Part shown: piece by piece, positions 35,171 through 46,873 of the stretch | Position numbering within the stretch: the stretch's first letter is position 1 | Layout of the letters: each line of letters opens with the position of its first letter | Source: Calvatia gigantea | Lineage: Eukaryota; Basidiomycota; Agaricomycetes; Agaricales; Lycoperdaceae | Length of the DNA: 64,000 nt | Direction: 5' to 3' | Assembly: GCA_025093985.1 (NCBI GenBank) | Contig: JACAAK010000005.1 | Span: 1,302,001-1,366,000, forward strand | The notes under the pieces: generated by a model | Database searches by the model: none | Seen by the model: the letters and a program-made list of their open reading frames with translations, nothing else | Told to the model about the DNA's origin: nothing | Program-made: the position numbers and the translations under genes

Positions 35171-36289
35171 TTACCCCCCAATTAAGACTTTATGCCTCAG
35201 GAAGTTTGTTGAAATCTCCATGGACTATGGCAGCAGTGATAGCTTTCTTGGTAGATCTGATGAGGTAGTATCCATTATTTGATCATATAAAGAAGATAGG
35301 AATATGGCTGTAGCCATCTTGGCAGATAGAGACTGGAATGCCTTCAAAGGGGAACTCAATTATATTGGAGTTGTCCCAATATGCTTTGACTATTGTTTTC
35401 CAGTATTGTTGGTCCTTCTCTTGGCCTGGCTGTAAGATGTGGAATTGTATGGAGGACACAAAAACTAAGACTATTTGTGGTAGAGAGATTGTTTTGATAA
35501 ACCTATGGAGTACAGTAACTTCTTCCTTAATAGTAAACATGGAGGTATTGATGGGAGTTGGGACTCAGATGGGTTCTTTGACTGCAAGGGTGGTGGTTAT
35601 GGTCTTGTAGAGTTTCCTAAGTATAGTGTTGACATGAATGATAAGGTGTCAGAACAACTCCCAACAGTTTCCCCAGACCATTCCACAACCTCATGCCTTC
35701 ACCTACACTTAGCTGTGTAGACATGAATAACAACTGGAAATCCTAATGGACAATGATGGACTTATGTACATAATGAAACAATAGGACAATGGACAGTAGA
35801 GTAGTATATATTAACCTATACACCTGCAAGGGACTCTTATCTAATTCTCTAAGAATTTCCCCACAGGTATATAGTTTATACACATGTTTGTAATATAACT
35901 AAGGATTCCCCCACAGTTATCCACTTGTCTGCTTTGTCTACCTTGTGAGAGCTTCATGTTCCTAAGCTGCTTGGACTATAGGTTGCCTTTACAAAAGAAT
36001 CAGATCTCATGAGAGACCTAATCTTCCACTAGGAACAATTCTGAGGAGTTTCTCTTGAACACCCCCTATCAGCCAACCCTGTCTCTACCTGCCTGACCCA
36101 CCCCCCATGTTGGACCAGCCCTAACTACAACTATAGCAGATTCAACTGTAACTAGCATAGAATATGTCTTCTCTGGAACAAATACTCACATAGCTGCAGA
36201 ATAGCCTGCAGGAGGTAATAAATTGTTAGGTGGCATCTGAACTGAGAGTCTATGAAACACTCTCATTCTTACAAGGTTAGATCAGTATA

Positions 36290-37289
36290 GTGGCTGCTGT
36301 AAATGCCCCTATTCCCCATATTCCACAACCTCCCACCAACTATACTCCTGCTCCTATACCTCAGCTATACTCCACATTCACCCAGGCCAAAGTTGCCATC
36401 CCATCTGACTTCAATGGAGACTGCTCCAAAGGTCATGTATTCCTTCACTCCTGCCACATCTACCTTCAGTTGTATAAAGATCAGTTTGAGGGTGAAGATG
36501 CCCAGATCTTGTAGGTATTGTCATACATGAAAAGCAGCTGTACAGCAAAGTGGACTGAGAATATAATGCATTGGGAAGAGCAACACCCAGAGCAAACCTG
36601 CTTTCTTGGTTTGGAAGGATTTTTTCACAGAGTTCCATAAGTACTTCTTCCCTGTGAATGCAGAAGCTGCTGCAGTCAACATCCTGGAAGGCACAGGATA
36701 CCACTAGGGCAACTGGAGTATTGATGACTACCTTGACAACTTCCACAACCTTATTTTGGACTCAGGGTACACTGATCTAAAGGTGGTAATAGTTAAATTC
36801 TACTGTGGACTTTGGCTGATGATCTAGAACATAGTAGCTACTATGATCTTAGGATGTCCCCAGGACAACAACACAGAAGGTTGGTATGCCATGGCTCAAT
36901 ACATCAACCAGGTGAGGACTGCCAATGACACCTTCCAGGCCATCACTTGCTCTGACCCAATGTTTTCAAAACCAAAACCCCTCCATTCCCTCTCACTTCC
37001 ACCAGTCACTGTTCTACCTCCACCTGTTTGACATATACCATCTCTTAGCACCCCTACACCCATGGAAGTAGACACCTCTTGCAAACCTGTTTTACTCCTG
37101 CCCATCTGCTACTATTGCAAGAAGGTTAGGCATGTCAAATCTGAATGCTCCCTCAGACATGATGTCTGTCATCTAACAGCAAACAAAGAGGATGACCTTC
37201 TGATAAGACTCCTAGCCAAGAAGGATGTGAGAGAAGCAGCAGACTTGGCTCAAGTAGCTGAAGAAGTAGAAGAAGTGGATTTTTTGTAG
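36290..37289 (+). pseudogene. Chromovirus I gag
   Basis: N-terminus AAVNAPIPHIPQPPTNYTP, then KVAIPSDFNGDCSKGHVFLHSCHIYLQ-type capsid start, several frameshifts and stops, and one CCHC knuckle CYYCKKVRHVKSEC near 37104-37145. Ends EEVEEVDFL at 37289. The start codon is not clear (GTG at 36290 in an open frame; an ATG was probably lost). Unrelated in sequence to G1 gag, which has two knuckles. Confidence 0.78.
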
Positions 37290-37498
37290 AGTAGCAAGTG
37301 GAAAGTACACCCTTCCTATAAAGTGTAAATAGGTTTAGTGTGCTACCTATAAATAAAATAAATGACCCTTCTCCCTCACCTGAACCTGAACTGAAAGCTG
37401 CACTATAGAAAACCTCAATACCTTACCATTCTAAATAGAAAAGATGCCTTCTACCCAAACTTGTCATAGCTATACTAGACCAATATGGGACTTCACTT

Positions 37499-40400
37499 AT
37501 GCTGCAAGTGGAACTGGAGACTACAGATACAGTAGAATGCCATAGCATATATACTCTTGTAGATAGCGGTACAACCTGCTCCTTTATTAACCAAGACTAT
37601 GTGTGGACCAACAAACTCAATATCCATATACTCTCTTACCTGCTTACAGTCTATAATGTCAATGGATCAGAAAATAAGGCTGGTTGGATAACAAAAGTCA
37701 TAGACATTATTCTCCACTACTGCAACTACTTGGAACACTCTCTGCTTACAGTTACTGGACTTGGCCACCAAGACTTGCTTCTCAGATACACTTGGCTTAA
37801 ACAACATAACCTTGATATCAACTGGCAGACAGGTGAAGTCAAAATGTCCCAATGCCCATCCAAGTGTGAAGAGTGCAAGGTTGAAGCCAAAGCTAAGACC
37901 TATGTCCTCCCACCTCCAGGCCCACTGCATCTGTGCCTGTATCCTGGGCTCCTTTTCTGCCTTAGTAAAGAAGTGGAAGAACAGGACAATTCACCTGCTC
38001 TGCTACCTGCTTCCACAGATTTCTATAAGGACAATGACTGAATCTTTACTTTCAATCTCCTTTCTTGTCTAGAAGAGATTCATGCAATAGGTACCATATT
38101 CCAGTGGCTAGCTGAGGCCTTCCACCACAACTCCCAGTTATTTGACTTATCTACTGGATTTAGAGAAATTATCCCTTTTTACCTCTATAACTTCAAAGCT
38201 GTATTCACCAAGGAGTCCTTTGACTGCACTATCTGAGCATCAACTATGGGATTATGTGATTAAGCTCATCCTAGGTATTAATGCAAAAGGCTGCAAGATT
38301 TACTTACTTTCACCCACTGAGCAGTTGCAGTTGGATGAGTTCATCCAGGAGAACTTCTTATCTAGCTGCATTTGCCCCTCTAAATCCCCTATGGCCTCAT
38401 CTATCTTCTTTATCAAGAAGAAGGATAGATCTCTCCATCTCATTTAAGACTACTGTGCTCTCAATGCCATTATAGTGAAAAACAAGTACCCCCTCCTGCT
38501 TATATCTGAACTCATTGTACAACTTTGTGGGACTAAGTACTTCACTAAATTGGATGTTCACTGGGGATTCAACAACATGCAGATTAAGCTGGGTGATGAG
38601 TGGAAGGCTACATTCCAGACAAATTACAGATTATTTAAACTACTTATCATGTTCTTTAGCCTTACCAATAGCCCTGCCATCTTCCAAACTATAATAAATG
38701 ATATTTTCTGCAAGCTCATCATGGAGGGCATTGTTGTGGTGTACATGGATAACATTCTAATCTTCACTAAAACTAGTTGAAGAGTACCAAGAAGTTACCT
38801 GCTGGGTCTTGCAAATTCTTGAACAGCACTAGCTTTTCCTTAAACCTGAAAAGTGTGAGTTTGAGAAAACCTGCATTGAGTACCTCAGTCTCATCATATT
38901 AGAAAATAGTGTTGAGATAGATCCAGTCAAAGTTACAGGGATATAAGACTGGCCTACTCTAACTGTATGGGAGAAATACAGGCATTCCTGGAGTTTGTTA
39001 ACTTCTACTGCCACTTCATCTGTAACTTCTCCCACATAGCATACCTACTCTTTGACCTTACTAAGGTGGATACCAAGTGGAAATAGAGCACTGTGGAAGA
39101 AACAGCTTTCTAGGCACTTAAGGACACAGTTACCTCCTTCTCTATTTTCCTCTCACCCAACAACTCCACTCCCTTCTATGTCAAAGCAGATAGCTCAGAC
39201 TTTGTGACAGGTGTGGTTCTCTCTCAGAAGGCAATAGGCTTGGACCAATGGCACCTAGTGGTATTTTACTTGAAACTCCTCTCAGTAGTCAAACAAAATT
39301 ACAAGATCCACAACAAGGAAATACTGGCAATCATCCACACACTAGAGAAGTGGAGACACTTCCTCAAAGGCACACACTACCAAATTGAGATCTAGACAGA
39401 CCACAAAAATCTAGAGTACTTCATGTCCACCAAGAAACTTAACCATTACCAAACCCACTGGCCTCTTGTACTCTCCTACTTTGATTTCTGCTTGTGCTAT
39501 TGCCCTGGCCAAACTATGGAGAAACCCAATACACTGTCCTACTGAGCTGACCACAGCATAGGAGCCTACAACAACAAGAACATCACCCTCCTTCCTAACA
39601 GACTTTTTGTCATCTATATATTCAAAGGGATTTTGATGGAAAGAAAGAAGCAGCTCCTATTGAAGGATATCTGCTCCAGAAACTATACAGGTGAACAAGA
39701 GGAGGCAGTTGCTAAAGCCATATGGGAACTCAAGCAGTCATTGACCAAGACTGTGAGGAGTATAGAATGGACAGAGCAAGATGGTCTACTCCTGTTCTGA
39801 GAGAAGATCTATGTCTTAATGGGCTCTGATCTTAGGTGGAGAATAGTGGCTCTCCACCACAACACAAAGATTGTAGGATATGCTGGGTAATGGAAAATGC
39901 TAGAACTCATCTCCTGCAACTACTGATGGTCCCAGATGGCTTGATACATTGGTCAGTACATCTCTACCTGCAACCTTTGCATACACACCAAGCCTATCCA
40001 CCAGCCACCACAAGGAGAACTCCACCTGCTCCCTATCTCTGAAGCCCACTGGGATACATTCAGTATAAATTTTGTGGTTGAACTCCTGGAATCTGCAGGC
40101 TACAATACCATCATGACAGTAGTGGACTTTGTCTCTAAATAAGCCCACTTCATCCCAACCCACACTACTGTTTTAGTTTTAGCTAAGGGTGTAGTATGGC
40201 TCTTCCTTCACAATGTCTGGAAACTCTATAGACTCCCCAACACCATTGTTTTGGACCATGGACTACAGTTCATTGTTATGTTCATGAAAGAGCTCTACCA
40301 ACTCTTAAGGATCAAAATGGCCACCTCAACTGCATAGCACCCACAAATCAATGGACAGACAGAGCAGGTGAACCAGGAACTTGATCAGTACCTCCACCTC

Positions 40401-41150
40401 TTCATAAACAAGCAACAGAATAACTGGCATGATCTCCTCCTACTCACAGAATTCCAACACAATAACTATGTCCACACTTCTATCCAACACTCCCCCTTTC
40501 TTTTAGACACTGGACATTATCCATACATGGGATTCAAGTTATGTCAGCTGCCCTCAATAGTCAAATCAGTTAACAAGTTTACAAAGCAAATGGAGTTGAC
40601 ACTGGAAGAAGTGAAATCTGCACTGATTAAGGCAAAAGATGACATGACTTACTACTATAACCAACAATGCACACCTATACCCATATACAAACCAGGCAAC
40701 AAAATTTACCTTGAAGTGGACAACATCCAGATTATCCACCCATTGAGAAAGCTTTTTCACTAATACCTTAGACCATACATCATAGACAAGCAGGTTAATG
40801 CTAATGTCTACTATCTCTGCCTCTCCTGCTCCATACAATGCCTCTACCTAGTTTTCAATGTCATCAAACTCACACCCACACTATCCAATCTAATTGAGAA
40901 TCACTGTACAAAACCCCCACCCAATCCCATCACTGTCAATAAAGAAGAGGAATGGAAGGTTAAAGAAGTCCTTAACAGCTATGTCCACTGAAGACAACTT
41001 CAATATCTCATCAAGTGGAAAGGCTTCAGAATGGAACACAACTTGTGGGAGCCAGGCAACAGAGTCTACACCCTGGAACTAGTCCAGGACTTCTACCACA
41101 AAAATCCTGGAATCCCTTGCCTTATCTGCACACTAACCTTCAGCTCACTT
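37499..41150 (+). pseudogene. Chromovirus I pol: PR, RT, RNase H, integrase, chromodomain
   Basis: Protease YTLVDSGTTCSFIN in a 180-codon open frame (37499-38041). RT in 38142-38780 with YFTKLDVHWGFNN and YMDN for the catalytic YMDD (G-to-A at the second Asp). RNase H HNKEILAIIHTLEKWRHF at about 39330. Integrase with HHCC remnants (CNLC), first acidic residue read as Asn (DTFSINFVVEL), the second in VLDHGLQF, Glu in QVNQELDQYLHLF; open 40368-40763. Chromodomain EEEWKVKEVLNS to LIKWKGFRMEHNLWEPGN at 40941-41060. Clearly dead. Confidence 0.87.
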
Positions 41151-41209
41151 CCCTTCCAACCAATCCAGTACCATGTATTGAGATGCTGCAATTTTGGAGG
41201 GGGGGTAGA

Positions 41210-41556
41210 TGTCAGGACAACTCCCAATGGTCCTCCTGGACCATTCCATAATCCTACATCCTCATCTGTACTCAGCCACATAGACATGAATAATAACTGG
41301 AGATTCCAACAGATAATAATGGACTTACATATATAATGAAATAATAGGACAATGGACAGTAGAGTAGTATATATCAACCTGTACACCTGCAGGGGACCCT
41401 TATCTGATTCTCTAAGAATTCCCCCACAGGTATGTAGTCTGTACACATGTTTGTAATATAACTAAGGATTCCTCTGCAGTTATCCACTCATCCACTTTGC
41501 CTGCCTCATGAGAGCCTCATGTCTCTGAGCTGCTCAGACTATGGGTTGCCCTTATA
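41210..41556 (+). repeat. 3' LTR of chromovirus I (L3, 347 bp), with TATA box and inferred start
   Basis: TGTCAGGACAACTCC to TTGCCCTTATA (last CA mutated to TA). TATATAT at 41368-41374, and 34 bases on the ATCTGATTCT at 41402-41411 that pairs with the primer-binding site. The partner 5' LTR is 35647-35993, with ATCTAATTCT at 35839-35848. Confidence 0.88.
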
Positions 41557-42053
41557 TAAGATTAGTAAAGGTAGGATCTTCCAGGGTGGGGTTTTAACCA
41601 AGTAGGTTGGCTACTATATTTTCTAATTCTAGAAAGGTTTTGATGATATCTATGCTTCCAAATACTTGTAGAGCCAGGTCAATTCAGCTCTAGAGGTTGT
41701 CAATACAGACTTGTTTATCACTGGTAAGAGATGATTGGTTTAGGGCATGGAAGATGGAAGAGATGTGTTGTTTGGTAGAGGTGGATGTATTGGCAAACTT
41801 TTTATACATGTCAGCAAAGGTAACACAAGCTGTGGTAAGAATGGTAAGTTTATTAATATTAAGTCTTTAGTTCTGGGCAGTGATAGTGGTTAACTTGGTG
41901 TTGGTAGCATTGTCGATGTCCTTGAGTAGAGTCTCAAGTAGTCCTTAGGCTGGCAATGAGGTGGTGGCCATATTGAATCATATGTCTCTTAGAATGGGAG
42001 CTTTGTTGTTTCCTAGTTCTGACATAGGTACTGATAAGGTGGTAGTAGGGTTG

Positions 42054-42358
42054 TGTTATGGTTTTCCACCAATTAAGTCATACTCCATCATCATCTACAT
42101 TCCTGTCTACTAGTACATCTGTTTCAGTTATTCCTGTTAAGTGATCTCCATCTATGACTCATGTTAACTACTATGCCAGCCTGATCAAATGTTTCATGTA
42201 GTTACTCCATCCATTCAACTGGATGGCTTCCTGTATTTAAGCATACATACATCCACTGTATTTGGTATGCTTAACTATCTCTGTTCTCTTCCTCTTATTC
42301 ACCCTCAAGACTTAGCCTAAGCTGCAACCTGAGGTCCTATCTGACTAAGGTCGTAACA
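42054..42358 (+). repeat. 5' LTR of chromovirus E (305 bp)
   Basis: TGTTATGG to GGTCGTAACA. TATTTAAGC box at about 42234, then ATGCTTAACTA (one C-to-T against the primer complement). Followed by TT and TGGTTAAGCAT. Confidence 0.9.
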
Positions 42359-42441
42359 TTTGGTTAAGCATCCCTACCTCACCTTGCAAGGAATAGGCTG
42401 AAATAGGCCTGAACAAGACAAGACAACCTAGAAGCTAGTAT

Positions 42442-43584
42442 ATGAGCTCAAACCCAGATAAATATAGAGAACCAAATCTTGAAGTCACTGATAATGAATC
42501 TGAAACATCAGACAAAGAAGAAACAGGGAACCCCAAAGTACCTGAAGAACCAACTAGAGGAACACATAATGAATCCAGAGCAAACCCAGCAGAAGAAGAA
42601 ATATTATTAGAACTTCTAAACGAACTCGACCTAGTAGAGAAAGAGTTAATCCATCAGGAGAACCCAGAACAGGAGAAATCAGATGAATCAAGCTCGGATG
42701 AAACAGAATCAGAAACCAACTCTGATATGACCAATAATGCAGTGGTATCCACAATGGCACCCAGTGGAAAAGGCTTAGTGCCAGACCTGGGATTTTTTGA
42801 TGGCACCCACACCAAATTCGACAATTGGTGGAGAGCAATGATGCTCTTCATGAAATTCAACAAAATAGTCTCAGCAGATGACAAGGCTATAGCAGTCTTA
42901 GCCAGACTAAGAGGAGGGACAGCAGAAGTCTATGTGGCCATAAAGGCCCCACAAATCTTAGATGGAGAAGACTTGGTAGATTGGAAAGCATTCTCTGAGG
43001 ACTTTAAGAAAACCTTCTCCAACAATGCTTTGAATAGCAAAGCAGAATGGCAAATCAAGAAATTCAAACAAGGGAACAAAAACACAGCTGACTACCTAAT
43101 CGAGTTCCAAGTCCTAAAGAGCAAAGCAAAAACAGACAACAAACATCTAATGTTCCTGCTCAAGAAAAATGCTAGGCAGGACATCATTCATGCCATCATG
43201 GGCTACCCACCTAGTGCCAGACCAGACACCTATGCAGAATGGACAGAAGCCATTCTTGCTATGGGGCAAGGGTACAAGGCATTAGAATACCGAGGAGATA
43301 AGAAAACCAACACTGGAACAACCTATAGAGGAATGGGAGAACCAATGGAGATAGGCAGCAGACATCACATCTTCAATGCAAAAGAGGAACCAAAATGCTA
43401 CAATTGTGGTGTTTTTGGCCACATTGCCAAAGACTGCAAGAAGCCCAAAGGGCTAACCTGTTACAACTGTGGAAAAATGGGTCACATCACCAAAGTTTGC
43501 ACTACACCCAAGAAAGTACAAATCTGAGCAGTAGAGGAAGCCAGCCCAGGAGAACAGAAGGATTTCTCTGAAGACTCTGAGTAG
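42442..43584 (+). CDS. Chromovirus E gag
   Basis: ATG at 42442 ([15 protein letters not shown]). 361 codons open to a TGA at 43525-43527, which other copies lack; the ancestral end is FSEDSE plus TAG at 43582-43584. Acidic N-terminus (~120 residues), capsid-like centre ([39 protein letters not shown]), two CCHC knuckles [14 protein letters not shown] and [14 protein letters not shown]. The best preserved G1 gag in the window. Pol follows in the -1 frame from 43581. Confidence 0.87.
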
Positions 43585-44269
43585 GTGCTACCTCGCGAGT
43601 CAAACAACCTGTATCTAGGATATCAGAAAAATACTACATGATTCCTCAGAAACGAAAGCACAAATTAAACCTAAAGGGGACCATTCAAACTCCAGACAAA
43701 AAAATCACAGTTGACATCATCATTGATTCAGGATGCACCACCAGCAGCATCAGCAAAAAAATTGTAGATGAAGAATGAATCCCCATGAAAAAACTAAAAC
43801 AAGAAATCATGGTCCTCAACACTGATGGGACAACAAATCAAGGAGGAAAAGTTACAGAAACTGCCACTATCGAGATGGAAATCAAGGGACACAAGGAGAC
43901 AATTGAAGTATCAGTAGTTCAACTCCAAGACAGAGCAGAAATATTCCTAGGACACGACTGGCTGAGCAAACATAATCCTGAAGTGGACTGGAAAAAAGGA
44001 GAAATCAAATTCACCCAATGCCCACTGGACTGCCATTTTCTACACCAGAATATCCAGGTCACCCAAAAAATCTGAGGCATGGCTGTCACAGAAGATATAT
44101 GGGAAGAAGAGGATGAACTGGACCTGACTGAACCAGCCAATCTACTAGACTACATTCAGCCATTCACACATCTGTTCAATAAAACAACCTTTGATAAGCT
44201 ACCACAATGAACAGAATGGGACCATGAAATAGTTCTAACTGAAGATGCACCCAAAGAAATAAGTGCCGG

Positions 44270-45593
44270 TAAAGAGGCAGAGATAAAGAGGCAGGAATAG
44301 AATACTAAATGTGATATGGATGTATGGCTTAGATTAAGCTGACAGAATAGATATTTAAAGATTTCTGCACAAGGCAAGTTCATGGGGAGGCAATCTGACA
44401 ATATGAGGGACAATTCCACAAAATAACATGAAACAATGACACATAGAGAACACCAGAATAACTAGCTACCTTCGCTAAGAAGAGTAAGGCCAAGTTGCAC
44501 TTGTAAAAAGCACAACTTGTGTTCCTTATCTAAGAAGTTAACAAGACACAGAACCTCAGGTACTCCCTAAGATTCACCCTTATCAAGTCAATGACTAGAA
44601 GCACACTGTCCTATACTTGTGATACTCCAAGTACCAGGGTGTAGCAATGCAATATGCTCTTAATCTAAGCTCACTTCGCAAGTAAGCTGAGGTCTTCTTC
44701 TTAGATTACAAAGGTCTCAACCTTAGCTCAAGTCACTTAATCCAGTTAATCTTGAAAGAACTTATTACTTTGCTTCGCTCAGGCACAATAAATCGTTTTT
44801 CACTGTGCTCTGAAGGCTGGGCAATGGCTAGTAGGTTCCTTGCCATGTCCGACTACCTCAGAGGGGGTTTATATATTATTTGGGTGCTCGTTATGACAAG
44901 ATAATGATTACACAACTAGGAACATATTATCAAGCAAGGTACAAACTGGTAGATTAGATCGTGCGCCAAGAGAGCCACAACCTGTTAGATTAGTGAAACA
45001 TTGGAAATATAGAAGGATTCCAGGTATCCATTTGTTCCGGGCTGTGTTTTAGCCCATTCTCTGGGTCTGCATTCTTCTCTAAATATGTAGAACATCTAAG
45101 ATTTCAGATGTTGTGTGAACTGTTCTCCTACATGTCCCTGTGGATTGTACTGTGAATGCGTCCATATATGTCATTAGTACTGAGTGATGTTTGTTAATCT
45201 AACAACGGTGGCATTTCCTTGTGAGCACGCCGATCATCCTTTTAGATTAAGCATGTCAGACTTATTTCCCAAGTCTAGGCTCATTGAAGGGGTCCTGTAG
45301 CTCTGTATAGATACATTGGAATGGTTTTACTGCCTGGTCCAGCTGGAATCATGACTGGTCATATGGTACACTATTAGGATTGCTTTTTGTTAAGCACAGT
45401 GGTCATTCCATAGCCGCTGCTATCCTGTCATCAATGGCCATAGTGTTCTACAGTGATTGAGTACTCTTTTATTATACTGTTGGGCTCTTAGATTAGGTCA
45501 TACTACTACAGGAAGATTCAATGCAATCATTAGATTAGGCTTGTATGCCTTAGATTAGTGATTTTCATGTGTAAAAACGGCTTTGCCATTACA
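44270..45593. mobile_element. Unclassified element X, copy X2 (1324 bp, TSD CCGG)
   Basis: TAAAGAGGCAG... to ...TTTGCCATTACA with CCGG at 44266-44269 and 45594-45597. Removing the element and one CCGG restores the E reading frame ISAGTYNM. It starts with a short tandem copy of its own first bases. No ORF of note, no terminal inverted repeat beyond a few bases. More CpGs than X1, so younger. This is the cleanest copy. Confidence 0.85.
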
Positions 45594-46245
45594 CCGGAAC
45601 ATATAACATGACAGTCAAGGAACAGGATGAGCTTAAAGCATTCATCAAGGAAAATCTCGAGTCAGGACATATATGGCCATCAAAATCCCCATATGCAGCC
45701 CCCACCTTCTTCATACCCAAGAAAGATGGTTCGAAACAGTTAATCCAGGACTACAGGTAACTAAACAATGTAGTGGTAAAAGACAAAATGCCACTGCCCA
45801 GAATCAGAGAAGTAATCAACAAGTTGGGAAAGGTGAAATACTTCAACAAACTTGACATCATTTGGGGATATAACAATATTAGAATTAAAGAAGGAGATGA
45901 ATAGAAAGCAGCATTTTTGACCAATGAAGGATTGTTTGAACCAACTGTAATGTATTTCAGACTAAGCAACTCACCTGGGACATTCTCTAGGATGATAACC
46001 AGTATCTTCTGAGACCTGCTGCAAAACAGAGACATTGTGAACTATATGGATGACTTTGCAATCCCAGGAGATACCAAGGAACAGCTAAGAGAAAGAATGG
46101 TATGGTTTTTGACACGAGCAGCTGAGTACAACCTCTACTTTAAATGGACAAAGTGCATATTCAACACTGAAGAAATTCCTATATTGGGAGTAAAAATAGG
46201 ACATGGACACATTGAAATGGAAGAAGAAAAAGTCAAGGCAGTATG

Positions 46246-46873
46246 TGTTACGTGCGTTACCTTACTTCGCAACTGGGCTCGGATCGTCTCCACTCAGGGA
46301 GAGGTTCAACGCTATAGCCCAGGAGTATTCGACAAGTCTCAATGACTTCTGTGCAGGCTCTGGATCGCTCCCTCGAGTAGAAGCTCACGCTTGCCTGAGA
46401 AGTCCGAGTTAAGTGTCACTGCAGTCCCCAAGGTTGTTAGCCTTGTAGCAGACGAGCGAAGATAAGGAAGCTTGTTACTAGAATAACCTGAAGTAATACA
46501 AAGTACTACTTAAGGTTTATATACTAGCTACAAATAAGAGATGGGAGATTACGTAGTAAGTAGATATGAGTCAATGAGAACTACTACGGGTTAATTGGTA
46601 ATCTGAGGAGTCATAGGGATAGGTGAAATGAATACAGAAGAACGAGTATGAGTCATAAGAAGATAGAGCCAGGTAAGGAGAAGTACAATGGCAGGAAAAG
46701 ATGAAGGTGAAACAGGAACATGATTCAGAATGAATCATAAGAAGCAGAGGTAGAAGTACATGTGATAAATAAATAAAGAATGGACTGGGGTATACAGAAG
46801 GAATAATAGAAAGTCCGTTGAGAAGGTTAATACATTAGTTCGGAGAGTTCGGGGATGTGGTAAGTTCATAACA
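46246..46873 (-). mobile_element. L2 solo LTR in chromovirus E pol (628 bp, TSD GTATG)
   Basis: Flanked by GTATG at 46241-46245 and 46874-46878. CpG-rich in its left third (plus coordinates), unlike the L2 copies at 29158, 29860 and 51816, so it is the youngest L2 insertion. Removing it rejoins RNase H. Confidence 0.9.

Larger units (their letters stand above)
35647..41556 (+). mobile_element. Chromovirus I, complete element of family G2 (TSD TAAGG/TAAGA)
   Basis: 5910 bp between TAAGG (35642-35646) and TAAGA (41557-41561). LTRs 35647-35993 and 41210-41556 are both 347 bp. Just inside the 5' LTR, after two bases, AGAATCAGAT (35996-36005) is complementary to ATCTGATTCT of the 3' LTR (41402-41411). 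Polypurine tract GGAGGGGGGGTAGA precedes the 3' LTR. Gag, PR, RT, RNase H, integrase and chromodomain are all present but full of stops. No ORF3: only the chromodomain end and a short tail precede the 3' LTR. Confidence 0.9.

Noticed and set aside
44270..45593. Element X as a solo LTR
   Set aside because: One end is TGTAATGG but the other is TAAAGAG rather than ...CA, and duplications are 4 bp, whereas the clean LTR insertions here have 5 bp.
46246..46873. Short plus-strand ORFs in the L2 LTR (for example 46203-46412) as genes
   Set aside because: They run from pol into the LTR or lie inside it, and the same LTR occurs in four other places.
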